A stretch of 12,947 nt of DNA from Methanomassiliicoccales archaeon (GCA_030636255.1 DAOVXH010000030.1:1-12947), one strand, 5' to 3'. Positions 5,301 through 11,658 are shown, numbered from the stretch's first letter. The notes: generated by a model not told the origin, from the sequence alone. Numbers and translations: made by a program.

Positions 5301-7892
5301 GGAAATCTCATTTGGAACAATACATGTCAGGGAAATGGACATGACGGTATTTATGAGTCCAGTTCGACGGGCAATGACATAATTGAGAATATTATATATG
5401 GAAATCATGGGGGCATAACCATAGACGGTTCCGTAGGCTCTGATGTCCTAGACAATGATGTATCTGGCAATACACATACCGGAATATCACTCGGGAACAG
5501 TGAATTTATTTTCCTTGAAGGCAATTTGATGACCGCCAACGGCATTCATATTGAAGGCAGTCAGTTGAGTCATTGGAACACTCACTCAATTTCATCGGCC
5601 AATCTGGTCAATGGTAAGTCTGTCCTTTACTGTAAGGATATGGATGGTGCCGTAATTCCCGCCGATATGGGCCAGATAATCCTTGCCAACTGCACTGGAA
5701 CTATTGTGGAGAACCAGAACGTCAGCGGTGTGGACGTGGGCATATCACTGGGTTTCTCCTGGGGAAACATCATCCAGAACAATACCGCGTCTCACAACAA
5801 TGATAACGGCATCCTGCTTCATCATTCTCTGGACAATATCATCCTGAACAATACTGCCAGTTACAATGGTTTTAACGGAATTCTCCTACTGGATTCGGAC
5901 AATAATTCTGTGGACGAGAATGAGTGCTCTTACAATGAATGTGGAATAAGGTTGGAGGATTCAGATAATAATCTGGTAACTGCCAACCTAATATCTGCCA
6001 ATCAGGAGAGGACTTTCACATTCCCGCCTGCTGGAGATGGCCACTCTGTCTACATAGGTCTCCAGGGAAAGCCAGAGCCCATGACTGATACTCTTTCTTC
6101 TGGTCCCACCCCAGTTATGTCCTCTTCCTCCAAAAATCCGAAACCATTACTTGACTATGAAGTAGTGATACCTGATGTTCCGGCCTATCTCTGGTATAAT
6201 GGCTGTGGCCCCACTTCAGCGGGCATGGTGATGGGTTATTGGGATGGTATAGGCTTCGACAAACTAGTGGAAGGTGATGCCAGCACCCAGACTGACCAGG
6301 TAAATAAAATGATATCAAGCCAGGAGAACTGGGATGATTACTGTGTGCCAATGGACAGCTATTCAGAGATACTTCCTGACAGGTCAGAACTACCAGATGG
6401 AGATGAACATTCAGACAATAGCATTGCAGATTTCCTTATGACCTCACAGAGCTATTATGATAATCCATATGGCTGGAGCTTTAATAGACATTCACCATTT
6501 GCCTATTCAGGCTATCTTGAATATGCTGCTCCAGAATACAAGTTCGAACTTCAGCGTAAGTACTGGGGCAATTTTACATGGGAAGATTTCTGTGCCGAGA
6601 TAGATGCTGGCCGCCCGGTGGAAATGGTGGTGGACACCAGTGCGAATGGTTACACTGATCACGCGATAGTTGCAATAGGTTATGGGGAGCAGGATGGCGT
6701 GCCAATGTACACCTGCCTGAACACCTGGGATACCTCCCCAGTTCATTGGTTTGAGTTCAAAGAAATAGCTGCCGGTCAGGCATTTGGAATTTGCGAGGTG
6801 ATGTTCTTCAGCATGGAGAAAAGCGGCCACGGTATCTACCTCACCGATTCCAATGACAATGACATTTTCCACAATAACATTATCAACAATACCATCCAGG
6901 CCCATGACGATGGCCTCAATCAATGGGATCGCGGGTATCCTGGAGGGGGAAATTACTGGTCTGGGTTGATTGAAGGCCAGGCAATCTTTAATGTTGCCAA
7001 TGAGAGTTTCTTCTCCACTGGAGGAGAGGAGGGTTTCTTCCTGCAGAACAATTACCTGGCTCCAAATTTCATAGAAATGGATACTGTTTATGAAATCAGA
7101 TATGTTTGGGACAATGACTGGTCCTTCATTTATACCCTGGAGGAAGGAATAGATTATGACATAAATATCACAACTGGCTGGGTCCAGCTTTATTGGGGTG
7201 GATTAGTCATAGGAGATCAGTTATACACGAATTACTCTTATCATTCGATTATTTATGTTCCATACATTCCTGTGGATAATTTCAGTGGTCCTGCACAGGA
7301 TATTTCAGGCCCAGATAGCCTTGGGGATTCCCCTTATTTCATTAACAGCCAGACCCAGGACAATTACCCGCTTACCGGGCTCTTTGTCTATTCCAGATAT
7401 AATATAGTTCTGAATGAAGGCTGGAACCTGATATCATTACCTTTCATTGTCAATGACCCTACCATAGGAGGCGCATTATCAGATATTGACGGAAAGTGGA
7501 GCCGGGCATTTACCTATGACCCAACATTAAACAATCCCTGGATACCCTATTCCATATACAGGCCAGACACATTGATGAATACTATTACCCCTCTATCTGG
7601 TATATGGGTGAATATTACTGAGCCAGGGGTAACCCTGCATCTGAAGGGCTATAAACTTGGCAGAACCTCAATGACACTGCATGCTGGTTGGAACCTTGTT
7701 GGATATCCAACTCTTAATGAATCCACTATGGTAGCAAATGCCTTCTGGGGCACTGGAACGGACCGGGTTGAGGTCTGTGATCTCGCTGAGCCAGGTCTTA
7801 TTAAGGAAGTTGGAGCATCCTATGTAATGAGGCCAGGTGAAGGATACTGGGTACATGTTCCTGTGGATAGTGTTTGGACCATTGACTGGTGA
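2316..7892 (+). CDS. Giant secreted beta-helix protein with two different cysteine peptidase domains (C1A and C39-like)
   Basis: About 1858 aa, numbered from ATG 2316. Residues 1-35 are a signal peptide (M-R-I-T then a hydrophobic run). About 36-120 may be a propeptide. About 120-335 is a papain-fold C1A peptidase: VGNQFSQGSCSAWA with nucleophile C141, N-H-A with H292 and NSWGSG with N316; papain's first Cys of CGSC is replaced by Gln. About 345-475 is lectin-like. A beta-helix opens at about 480 (IQKAVDNASAGDTIWAPSGTY). A split GGNYWS/GPGQDI module covers 619-765 and an IRIDSNADF block starts at 776. Beta-helix coils run about 840-1230, including a classic NosD stretch (NGKSVLYCKDMDG...IILANC). 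About 1279-1500 is a C39-like peptidase (C1297 in GCGPTSAGM, H1449, N1469 or D1472). One coil, a second split module and the 164-residue GWNL domain follow. No anchor is seen. Likely an extracellular proteolytic or adhesive surface protein; the substrate is unknown. Confidence 0.93.
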   Translation: MNMRITSVALAFVMVSTCMLVLVDVSVPDMGDVLAEPQYEPGSFAISQGGIKYSADYISESEIDTMKENLGVRIPGKNYNVLIGENGTGLAPPTEKGWERMEDIPIIRGLESTELELAPSVDLSTDPCFPAVGNQFSQGSCSAWAMSYYAYGYQEAVDNDWTEASIGNFSQLISPAWTFNMVNGGEDHGSWMYENAHVIEDWGGCTMEEMPYNSGDCISWGTEDAWRNAPLHRASQWYMIDYQENTTIDTIKALVSSGIPVDFCIDAYQYLIYDNGTYAVSAHEYDSNSLNHAQAIVGYNDSIVEDGEVGAFRVVNSWGSGFGDNGYYWITYDCIKEIGSKELLYATCIIDEPDHMPSLLATWEFSDTPSRNSTFDFGVGTYPSLTNKSGWYYHNNFGVDYEFPEFMCMDISDFRDDYDAGARKFYMNMDESTKVGAISSFNVERYDDIYVPGYPNYMTPESLYVPEVTPGTVYADVPLVRNIDKETLHTTIQKAVDNASAGDTIWAPSGTYFENVQVPITLTIEGQRMEDTIIDASGLGCPMEIITNLVNISGFNFTNSGSGSGDAGLKLLGADDCSIIGNEFNSNHNGIILESSNNNLIYHNNIINNTNPASDDGTNQWDNGYPSGGNYWSHLFNIVHQVNNESYFASDGVMGFYLGDSELQPNFVEITAIHEMRNIWEDDWSIVMVMIEGLDHALNQSTGWIDVLWAPLVIGENFFTNYTSLSSAPDSFNGPGQDIPGADGISDISYGIPGGSNEDYYPLMEPTIDGRVGRSPIRIDSNADFDAAHGVSAGDGSEADPWIVQGWDIDGTGFGYCIYVGNVTDHFVIMDCELYSATKVRQWPYFPCSSIVLFNATNGYVHDNLLHDNEWYGICLDSSSNNTISGNSAYLNWVGIHLDNSSYNDILDNHVYLNSDSGMWIYYSNDNNFARNSIEKNDQGIYFEASSDNLVEENICQNSTAYEGISLKIGSDNNVFANNSLINNRNHGISLWGSDGNLIWNNTCQGNGHDGIYESSSTGNDIIENIIYGNHGGITIDGSVGSDVLDNDVSGNTHTGISLGNSEFIFLEGNLMTANGIHIEGSQLSHWNTHSISSANLVNGKSVLYCKDMDGAVIPADMGQIILANCTGTIVENQNVSGVDVGISLGFSWGNIIQNNTASHNNDNGILLHHSLDNIILNNTASYNGFNGILLLDSDNNSVDENECSYNECGIRLEDSDNNLVTANLISANQERTFTFPPAGDGHSVYIGLQGKPEPMTDTLSSGPTPVMSSSSKNPKPLLDYEVVIPDVPAYLWYNGCGPTSAGMVMGYWDGIGFDKLVEGDASTQTDQVNKMISSQENWDDYCVPMDSYSEILPDRSELPDGDEHSDNSIADFLMTSQSYYDNPYGWSFNRHSPFAYSGYLEYAAPEYKFELQRKYWGNFTWEDFCAEIDAGRPVEMVVDTSANGYTDHAIVAIGYGEQDGVPMYTCLNTWDTSPVHWFEFKEIAAGQAFGICEVMFFSMEKSGHGIYLTDSNDNDIFHNNIINNTIQAHDDGLNQWDRGYPGGGNYWSGLIEGQAIFNVANESFFSTGGEEGFFLQNNYLAPNFIEMDTVYEIRYVWDNDWSFIYTLEEGIDYDINITTGWVQLYWGGLVIGDQLYTNYSYHSIIYVPYIPVDNFSGPAQDISGPDSLGDSPYFINSQTQDNYPLTGLFVYSRYNIVLNEGWNLISLPFIVNDPTIGGALSDIDGKWSRAFTYDPTLNNPWIPYSIYRPDTLMNTITPLSGIWVNITEPGVTLHLKGYKLGRTSMTLHAGWNLVGYPTLNESTMVANAFWGTGTDRVEVCDLAEPGLIKEVGASYVMRPGEGYWVHVPVDSVWTIDW
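2676..3333 (+). other. C1A papain-like peptidase domain
   Basis: The catalytic Cys codon is at 2736 (QGSCSAWA), His at 3189 (NHAQAIVGY) and Asn at 3261 (NSWGSGFGDNGYYWI), in the order and spacing expected for C1A. The VG.Q..QGSC.AWA...Y form is typical of bacterial and archaeal extracellular C1A enzymes rather than lysosomal cathepsins. Two candidate oxyanion Gln residues (2718 and 2727) precede the Cys. All catalytic residues are present, so activity is expected. Confidence 0.88.
4170..4610 (+). other. Split NQW-GGNYWS / GPGQDI module, copy 1
   Basis: NQWDNGYPSGGNYWS (4170-4214) is separated from GPGQDIPGADG (from 4515) by about 98 codons. The inserted part contains ESYFASDG, PNFVEI, IWEDDWS, STGWIDVLW and LVIGENFFTNYTS. 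The same insert recurs at 6963-7283, and its end appears at 1-126. I do not recognise this inserted domain. Alternating hydrophobic residues and aromatics suggest a small beta fold. Confidence 0.65.
4908..5994 (+). repeat. Beta-helix coil repeats (about 22-24 codons)
   Basis: Successive coils carry a 'NGI.L..S.NN.I..N...' pattern. The clearest tandem pair starts at 5778 and 5847, exactly 69 bp (23 codons) apart: NNTASHNNDNGILLHHS then NNTASYNGFNGILLLDS. The pattern is a parallel beta-helix (PbH1-type) with Asn ladders. Nucleotide divergence between coils shows old repeats kept by protein structure rather than recent slippage. Confidence 0.85.
6150..6820 (+). other. C39-like (papain-fold) peptidase domain inserted in the beta-helix
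   Basis: The segment opens with VPDVPAYLWYNGCGPTSAGM, the usual start of extracellular C39-like proteins ('VP.Y.W..GCGPT..GM..GYWD'). The Cys codon is at 6204, H in TDHAIVAIGYG at 6660, and N-T-W-D at 6720-6731, which supplies the third residue. It is preceded by a Ser/Pro-rich linker (about 6075-6145). It is flanked by beta-helix coils on both sides (EDSDNNLVTANLISAN before, HGIYLTDSNDNDIFHNN after), so it is an insertion into the helix and not a terminal fusion. Confidence 0.8.
6918..7382 (+). other. Split NQW-GGNYWS / GPAQDI module, copy 2
   Basis: NQWDRGYPGGGNYWS (6918-6962) and GPAQDISGPD (from 7287) are separated by about 107 codons containing ESFFSTGG, PNFIEM, VWDNDWS, ITTGWVQLYWGGLVIGDQLYTNYS. 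This copy is closer to the fragment at 1-126 (ITTGWVQVYWGG.V.GDQLY) than to copy 1 in its own gene. Confidence 0.65.
7398..7889 (+). repeat. C-terminal GWNL domain, paralogous copy B
   Basis: A 164-codon block of exactly the same length as 1723-2214 has the same two internal GWNL repeats and the same ending. N-terminal halves differ more (ISLPLFQFDKD against ISLPFIVNDPT) than C-terminal halves, so the second repeat is under stronger constraint. Confidence 0.85.
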
Positions 7893-7901
7893 GTAATATG
7901 T

Positions 7902-7915
7902 ACTGATATTTCAGT
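7902..7915 (+). terminator. Short hairpin after the double-peptidase gene
   Basis: ACTGA-TATT-TCAGT forms a 5-bp stem with a 4-nt loop 9 bp after the stop codon, followed by CCTTTTA within 10 bp. It is short and AT-rich, so only a weak terminator candidate. Confidence 0.3.
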
Positions 7916-7922
7916 TCAGAAA

Positions 7923-7934
7923 TCCTTTTACCAA
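7923..7934 (+). promoter_or_regulatory. Possible weak TATA element of the ATPase gene
   Basis: TCCTTTTACCAA is centred about 27 bp upstream of the ATG at 7955, the spacing expected for a leaderless archaeal transcript. No Shine-Dalgarno lies before this ATG (the upstream bases CTCACCTG are the complement of one), which supports leaderless expression. The box is a poor TATA match. Confidence 0.35.
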
Positions 7935-7954
7935 CCAGCCACATTACTCACCTG

Positions 7955-10885
7955 ATGGAAGAATTAGCCCTGCAGCAGCCAGAACTTATCGGCCGAGAGG
8001 AAGAACTCAACAAGCTAAAACAGTCTTTGGACAATGCAATTTCTGGAAATGGCTCAACAGTTTTCATTGCTGGAGAAGCAGGCATAGGCAAGACACGCCT
8101 TGTTTCTGAAATAATCAAAGAAGCAGAAGCCAAAAACGTCCAATTAATTCAAGGCTGGTGCCTTGCAGAAAGCCTGGAACCTCTTATGCCAGTCAGGATG
8201 GCTTTGAGAGAGGCAGGATTATTACATATTATCTCTGATGACCCGCCACCATTAGTTGTATCTGTATATTTACTGAATAAAGCAGGGATGCTGATTGCAC
8301 AGGTCGAAAGGGAAGAAACAAACCTTGATTCAGATATATTTGCAGGTATGCTTCAGGCAGTGGGAAATTTCATTCAAGATTCTCTTTCGATAATGAAGGG
8401 TAACAGGGATGGTAGCCTCAATTCTCTTGGTTATGGGGATTATAATATTTTGATTCAGTCAGTTGGAAATCTTTCTTTGGCTATTGTGATAAAAGGAACA
8501 AACTCTGAGTTCTTAATCGAGGACATGAAAGCCACGCTTAACGATATTGGAGACAAATATGACAATTGGTCTGGAAACATGGCTTCAGCAAAGGAAGTCC
8601 AACCGAAAATATCATGGTTTGTGAACTCTGGCAAGTTTGATGGTAATTATATTGTGGACGACCCGAAAATAAAGCAGGAGAACCTTTTTGACAATGCCCT
8701 GCTTGGCATCCAGAGGGAATCAGTAGACAAGCCCCTTATGCTGTTCCTGGACGACCTCCAATGGTCAGACCCCACAACCCTGAACCTTATCCAATATTTA
8801 TCACGTAACACAAAGCATAACAATGTCCTGATTGTCTGTACATATCGGCCGGAGGACATGTTGGCATCCCATGATGGAAAGACCCATCATCTTGAAATTG
8901 CAATGCAGAATATGAACCGTGAGAGTCTTTTTTCAAAAATAGAATTAAACAGACTGGGTTCTGAAGAAACAGAAATGATAATAGAATCCGCTCTTGGGAT
9001 ATCTTCATTTGATGAAAGCTTTTTTGAAAAGATTCACAGGGAATCTGGAGGAACACCATTCTTTATCTTGGAAGTTGTGAAATTGCTCATTGAAGATAGA
9101 GTTATTGAGCAGGATGAAAATGAGGTGTGGAAACTCATTTCAAGTCTCGAGAAGGCAGACATCCCCTCCAAGGTATATGATGTGGTGAAAAGACGTCTGG
9201 ACAGGCTCATGGACCAGCAGAGGGAGCTGCTGGAATGCGCCTCTGTTATCGGTGATGAATTTTCAACGAATGTTCTGGAAAAGACAACAGACATGAGGAA
9301 GCTTGCACTACTAAATAACCTGAGCGATATAGAAAAAACCCACAGATTAATCCATTATCTCGAAGACAAATACAGGTTTGACCATGCAAAAATCAGAGAA
9401 GTATTGTACAATGGCATGGGTAAGGAGCTGAGAATGGAATACCACAAGATTGTTGGTGACACAATTGTGGAATTGCACAAGGATAATCTGGATGATATTG
9501 TAAATGAGCTAGCATACCATTATTTCGAAGCCAGGGACGAGAGGGCCGGGGAGTATCTTGTCAAGGCAGGTGACAAGGCCAAGAACAGATATGCTAATGA
9601 AGAGGCAAGTCGTTTTTACACCAGCGCCGAAACAATGCTGGATGATGGGGAACTTCTGAAGCTTCACGAAAACCTTGGCGATGTCCTTCTATTGATGGGC
9701 AAAAGAGAGGAGGCCGTAGAGAGCTTCAGAAAGGCGCGTGAACTCACTGACGATATCAGAACCAAGGGTGGGCTCATCTTCAAGGCAGCCAATGCCCTGG
9801 AGAAGAACAGTGATTATGAGCTGAGCCGAAAGGAGGCCAAAATGGGTATGGATATGCTTGGAGATGCTCATGGGCCAGAGAGATGCAAGCTTCTCACCAT
9901 CATGAGCTGGACACATATGAGAGTTGGCGAATTCGATGAAGCTATAAAACTCCTCGAGCAGGCACTGGATGCCTCTGGAGGAGGTTATACCAAGGAGGTC
10001 GGCATGATCCATCACACCACTGGCATGATACACTGGTTCGCAGGTGACTATGATAAAGCACTGGCTGATTATAAGAAGGCCCTGAAGATTCGAGAGAAAA
10101 TAGGAGATGTCAAAGGAAGGATCTACACCATTAACAATATCGGTGTTGTGTACATGGAAACCGGTCGTCTGGAAGAAGCACGGGATTATTTCCAGCAGGG
10201 GGTGAAGTATGAGGAGCGTATCAGAAATAAATCCGGGCTGGCCTCTGCTCTGGCCAACATTGGCAATGCCTATCACACAAGCGGAGATTTTGAAAAGGCC
10301 CTGGACTATCACCTCAGAGCTATGGAGCTTTATGAACAGGTCGGTGACAGGAATGGCATCGCCTGGGCACTCAGCAGCCTTGGATTTATTTATCCAGATA
10401 TTGGTCAGGCCGAGAAGGGAATAAAATGCCATCTGGACAGTGTGGAGATATGCAGGGAGATTGGTGACAAACATATCATGGTTTACAATTTATCCGGGCT
10501 GGGAGAAGCTCATTATAAAGCCTGTAAATTTGACGAGGCCCATGAATGGATTGACAAAACTCTGGTACTGTCTAAGGAGATTGGTGCCAGAAGGGAAGAG
10601 GGGACCTCACATTTTGTAAGAGCCAACATCTTCCGGGATGAAGGTAAGTTAGACTCTTCAAAGGATGAATTTGACATAGCGAGAGAAATACTCACCGAGG
10701 TCGGTGACACGAACCTCTTGAACATGCTGGATTATGAATATGCTATTTATCTTAAAATGACTGGAAACATCTCAATGGCCAGGGAAATTCTGGTCAAGGC
10801 AAAAGAGGATTTTAAGTCCACAGGAATGAAGTGGTGGGCGGCCAAGACCGAAAAAGCACTAGAGAATCTAAACAATTCTAGATAA
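7955..10885 (+). CDS. STAND/AAA_16 ATPase with roadblock-like insertion and TPR array
   Basis: 976 aa, cytoplasmic, with no signal peptide or membrane segment. Residues 10-50 match the AAA_16 opening (LIGREEELNKL ... GEAGIGKTRL), with Walker A at 40-47. Walker B is LMLFLDDLQWSD at 261-272, sensor-like CTYRPED at 295-301 and the GGTPFFILEVV element at 365-375, then winged-helix-like residues to about 480. About 530-970 is a TPR superhelix (AL..Y.KAL.I.E..GD motifs from about 690). Between Walker A and B, about 98-208 is an extra beta-alpha-beta-beta-alpha segment, and Walker spacing is longer than the usual roughly 120 residues. MalT/AfsR-type ATPases of this shape act as signal-driven oligomerising switches, but no LuxR or SARP DNA-binding domain and no cyclase or kinase domain is present. 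It probably works through protein partners. Start ATG 7955 fits the domain boundary. Its 3' end overlaps convergent mobB. Confidence 0.9.
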   Translation: MEELALQQPELIGREEELNKLKQSLDNAISGNGSTVFIAGEAGIGKTRLVSEIIKEAEAKNVQLIQGWCLAESLEPLMPVRMALREAGLLHIISDDPPPLVVSVYLLNKAGMLIAQVEREETNLDSDIFAGMLQAVGNFIQDSLSIMKGNRDGSLNSLGYGDYNILIQSVGNLSLAIVIKGTNSEFLIEDMKATLNDIGDKYDNWSGNMASAKEVQPKISWFVNSGKFDGNYIVDDPKIKQENLFDNALLGIQRESVDKPLMLFLDDLQWSDPTTLNLIQYLSRNTKHNNVLIVCTYRPEDMLASHDGKTHHLEIAMQNMNRESLFSKIELNRLGSEETEMIIESALGISSFDESFFEKIHRESGGTPFFILEVVKLLIEDRVIEQDENEVWKLISSLEKADIPSKVYDVVKRRLDRLMDQQRELLECASVIGDEFSTNVLEKTTDMRKLALLNNLSDIEKTHRLIHYLEDKYRFDHAKIREVLYNGMGKELRMEYHKIVGDTIVELHKDNLDDIVNELAYHYFEARDERAGEYLVKAGDKAKNRYANEEASRFYTSAETMLDDGELLKLHENLGDVLLLMGKREEAVESFRKARELTDDIRTKGGLIFKAANALEKNSDYELSRKEAKMGMDMLGDAHGPERCKLLTIMSWTHMRVGEFDEAIKLLEQALDASGGGYTKEVGMIHHTTGMIHWFAGDYDKALADYKKALKIREKIGDVKGRIYTINNIGVVYMETGRLEEARDYFQQGVKYEERIRNKSGLASALANIGNAYHTSGDFEKALDYHLRAMELYEQVGDRNGIAWALSSLGFIYPDIGQAEKGIKCHLDSVEICREIGDKHIMVYNLSGLGEAHYKACKFDEAHEWIDKTLVLSKEIGARREEGTSHFVRANIFRDEGKLDSSKDEFDIAREILTEVGDTNLLNMLDYEYAIYLKMTGNISMAREILVKAKEDFKSTGMKWWAAKTEKALENLNNSR

Positions 10886-11402
10886 TATTCTCCAGAATCA
10901 AATCAGCCAATGCCTTAACATCATCCTGATTGGTGCAATCAAATATTGGATAATCATCATGAGATTTTGTCTCGTTTGCAATTATGCCAGTCAGGGCTAT
11001 GACATTTTTCTGGGGCCCTCTAACTTCAAAGGTCTCTGCAAGAAATTCTGAGGATTTGGCAACTAATATTCTTGTGATTCGTGGGTCTGCATCTTCCAGT
11101 CCCTCACAGACCAGCATGTCAGTATCATCTGGAATGAACCTGAGAAATTCCTCCAATTGGCTTCTAGTTTCTCGCTTTTCAATGTATGCCAGTTCATCCT
11201 TTGACAGTGAAATAACAAAGTCTGCGCCAGCGTCCTGATGCCTCCAGGTGTCTTTCCCCTCGGTGTCAATGGTGAACTTTGACTGGACCATGCTCTTAAC
11301 TGTTCCAGTCTTTAATCCACGGGCTTTGAATTCCCGCACCAGGGCTGATACGCAGGTTGTCTTTCCGCACTTTTTCAGACCAATTAATGATACGATAATC
11401 AT
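10878..11402 (-). CDS. mobB: Molybdopterin-guanine dinucleotide biosynthesis protein B (MobB-like GTPase)
   Basis: 174 aa, the usual length for MobB. The P-loop is IGLKKCGKTT (G8-T16). The MobB-type segment 'KTGTVKSMVQSKFTIDTEGKD' is followed by TWRHQDAGAD (52-61). CEGLEDADPRI at 99-109 corresponds to the 'EG' switch region, VIALTGI at 134-140 and YPIFD at 151-155 to the C-terminal MobB features. MobB binds GTP and assists MobA in attaching GMP to molybdopterin for Mo/W enzymes. Start ATG at 11402 overlaps the TGA of the upstream small gene by ATGA, with AGGA (11414-11411) 8 nt before it, so the two are translationally coupled. The position where MobBs often have His (TIKH) is Ser here (TVKS). 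Tail-to-tail overlap with the ATPase gene. Confidence 0.88.
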   Translation of the reverse strand: MIIVSLIGLKKCGKTTCVSALVREFKARGLKTGTVKSMVQSKFTIDTEGKDTWRHQDAGADFVISLSKDELAYIEKRETRSQLEEFLRFIPDDTDMLVCEGLEDADPRITRILVAKSSEFLAETFEVRGPQKNVIALTGIIANETKSHDDYPIFDCTNQDDVKALADLILENII

Positions 11403-11596
11403 TCAAAACATCCTAATTGGCAGTTGTGGATTTTAATGCCAAGCTTGTCAATCTCTGCTCCAACTTCCTTTGGAGAAATATCAAATTTCTTGGCAATGGC
11501 CAGTGCCTGGGTGCAATTGATGTCTCCGTCCTTGGCTGTCCTGAGAATCTCATATTCTATATCTGACATAATAGGGGGAATAGCACTCACTTTCAT
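11399..11596 (-). CDS. Small winged-helix-like protein with Cys-rich C-terminus
   Basis: 65 aa from ATG 11596, or 56 aa from ATG 11569 (MSDIEYEIL). The helical core 'EYEILRTAKDGDINCTQALAIAKKFDISPKEVGAEIDKLGIKI' reads as a winged helix-turn-helix: helix, CTQALAIAKKFDISPKEVGAEIDKL as HTH, then the wing. It ends in HNCQLGCFE with a C-x3-C pair. Similar small proteins ending in a CQLGCF-like tail occur beside mobB genes in archaea as far as I recall; I cannot confirm this here. It overlaps mobB by 4 nt (ATGA), so the two make one operon. It may be a DNA-binding or metal-sensing regulator of Mo/W cofactor use, or an adaptor. The shared TATA box is 29 nt upstream of ATG 11596, giving a very short leader and favouring the longer form. 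Confidence 0.75.
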   Translation of the reverse strand: MKVSAIPPIMSDIEYEILRTAKDGDINCTQALAIAKKFDISPKEVGAEIDKLGIKIHNCQLGCFE

Positions 11597-11623
11597 AGTA
11601 GTTTCGCTACCCCCTCAATTAAG

Positions 11624-11635
11624 GGTATAAATACC
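11624..11635. promoter_or_regulatory. Dyad-symmetric TATA box serving divergent transcripts
   Basis: GGTATAAATACC has perfect 5-bp arms (GGTAT/ATACC) around a central AA and presents a good TATA element on both strands. On the plus strand 25 nt separate TATAAATA from ATG 11659, predicting a start at about 11655-11660. On the minus strand 29 nt separate it from ATG 11596, predicting a start at about 11603. It sits between the small gene-mobB operon and mcm. A purine run (AAGGG, 11621-11625) on the plus-strand side could act as BRE. Confidence 0.6.
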
Positions 11636-11658
11636 ATGTATCACAATTCATTTAATAC

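Larger units (their letters stand above)
7888..7952. repeat. Perfect 10-bp inverted repeat bracketing the intergenic gap
   Basis: GGTGAGTAAT (7888-7897), overlapping the stop codon of the surface-protein gene, is the exact reverse complement of ATTACTCACC (7943-7952), which ends 2 bp before the ATG of the ATPase gene. The 45-nt interior contains a further small hairpin. In a read-through RNA this stem would hide the ATPase start. As DNA it could be a paired operator. Confidence 0.5.

Noticed and set aside
4908..5994. CRISPR-like array from regularly spaced repeats
   Set aside because: The 66-72 bp periodicity is codon-phased and encodes beta-helix coils; there are no identical short repeats with unrelated spacers.
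6507..6923. Minus-strand open frame of 138 codons
   Set aside because: It is a shadow of the C39-like domain, which has clear catalytic motifs on the plus strand.
1..7892. Naming the surface genes nosD
   Set aside because: NosD similarity comes from beta-helix repeats. No nos operon partners are nearby, and the peptidase domains indicate another role.
9689..10474. Minus-strand open frame of 261 codons
   Set aside because: It is antisense to the TPR array of the ATPase, shows no recognisable motif, and the plus-strand frame has a full set of domain motifs.
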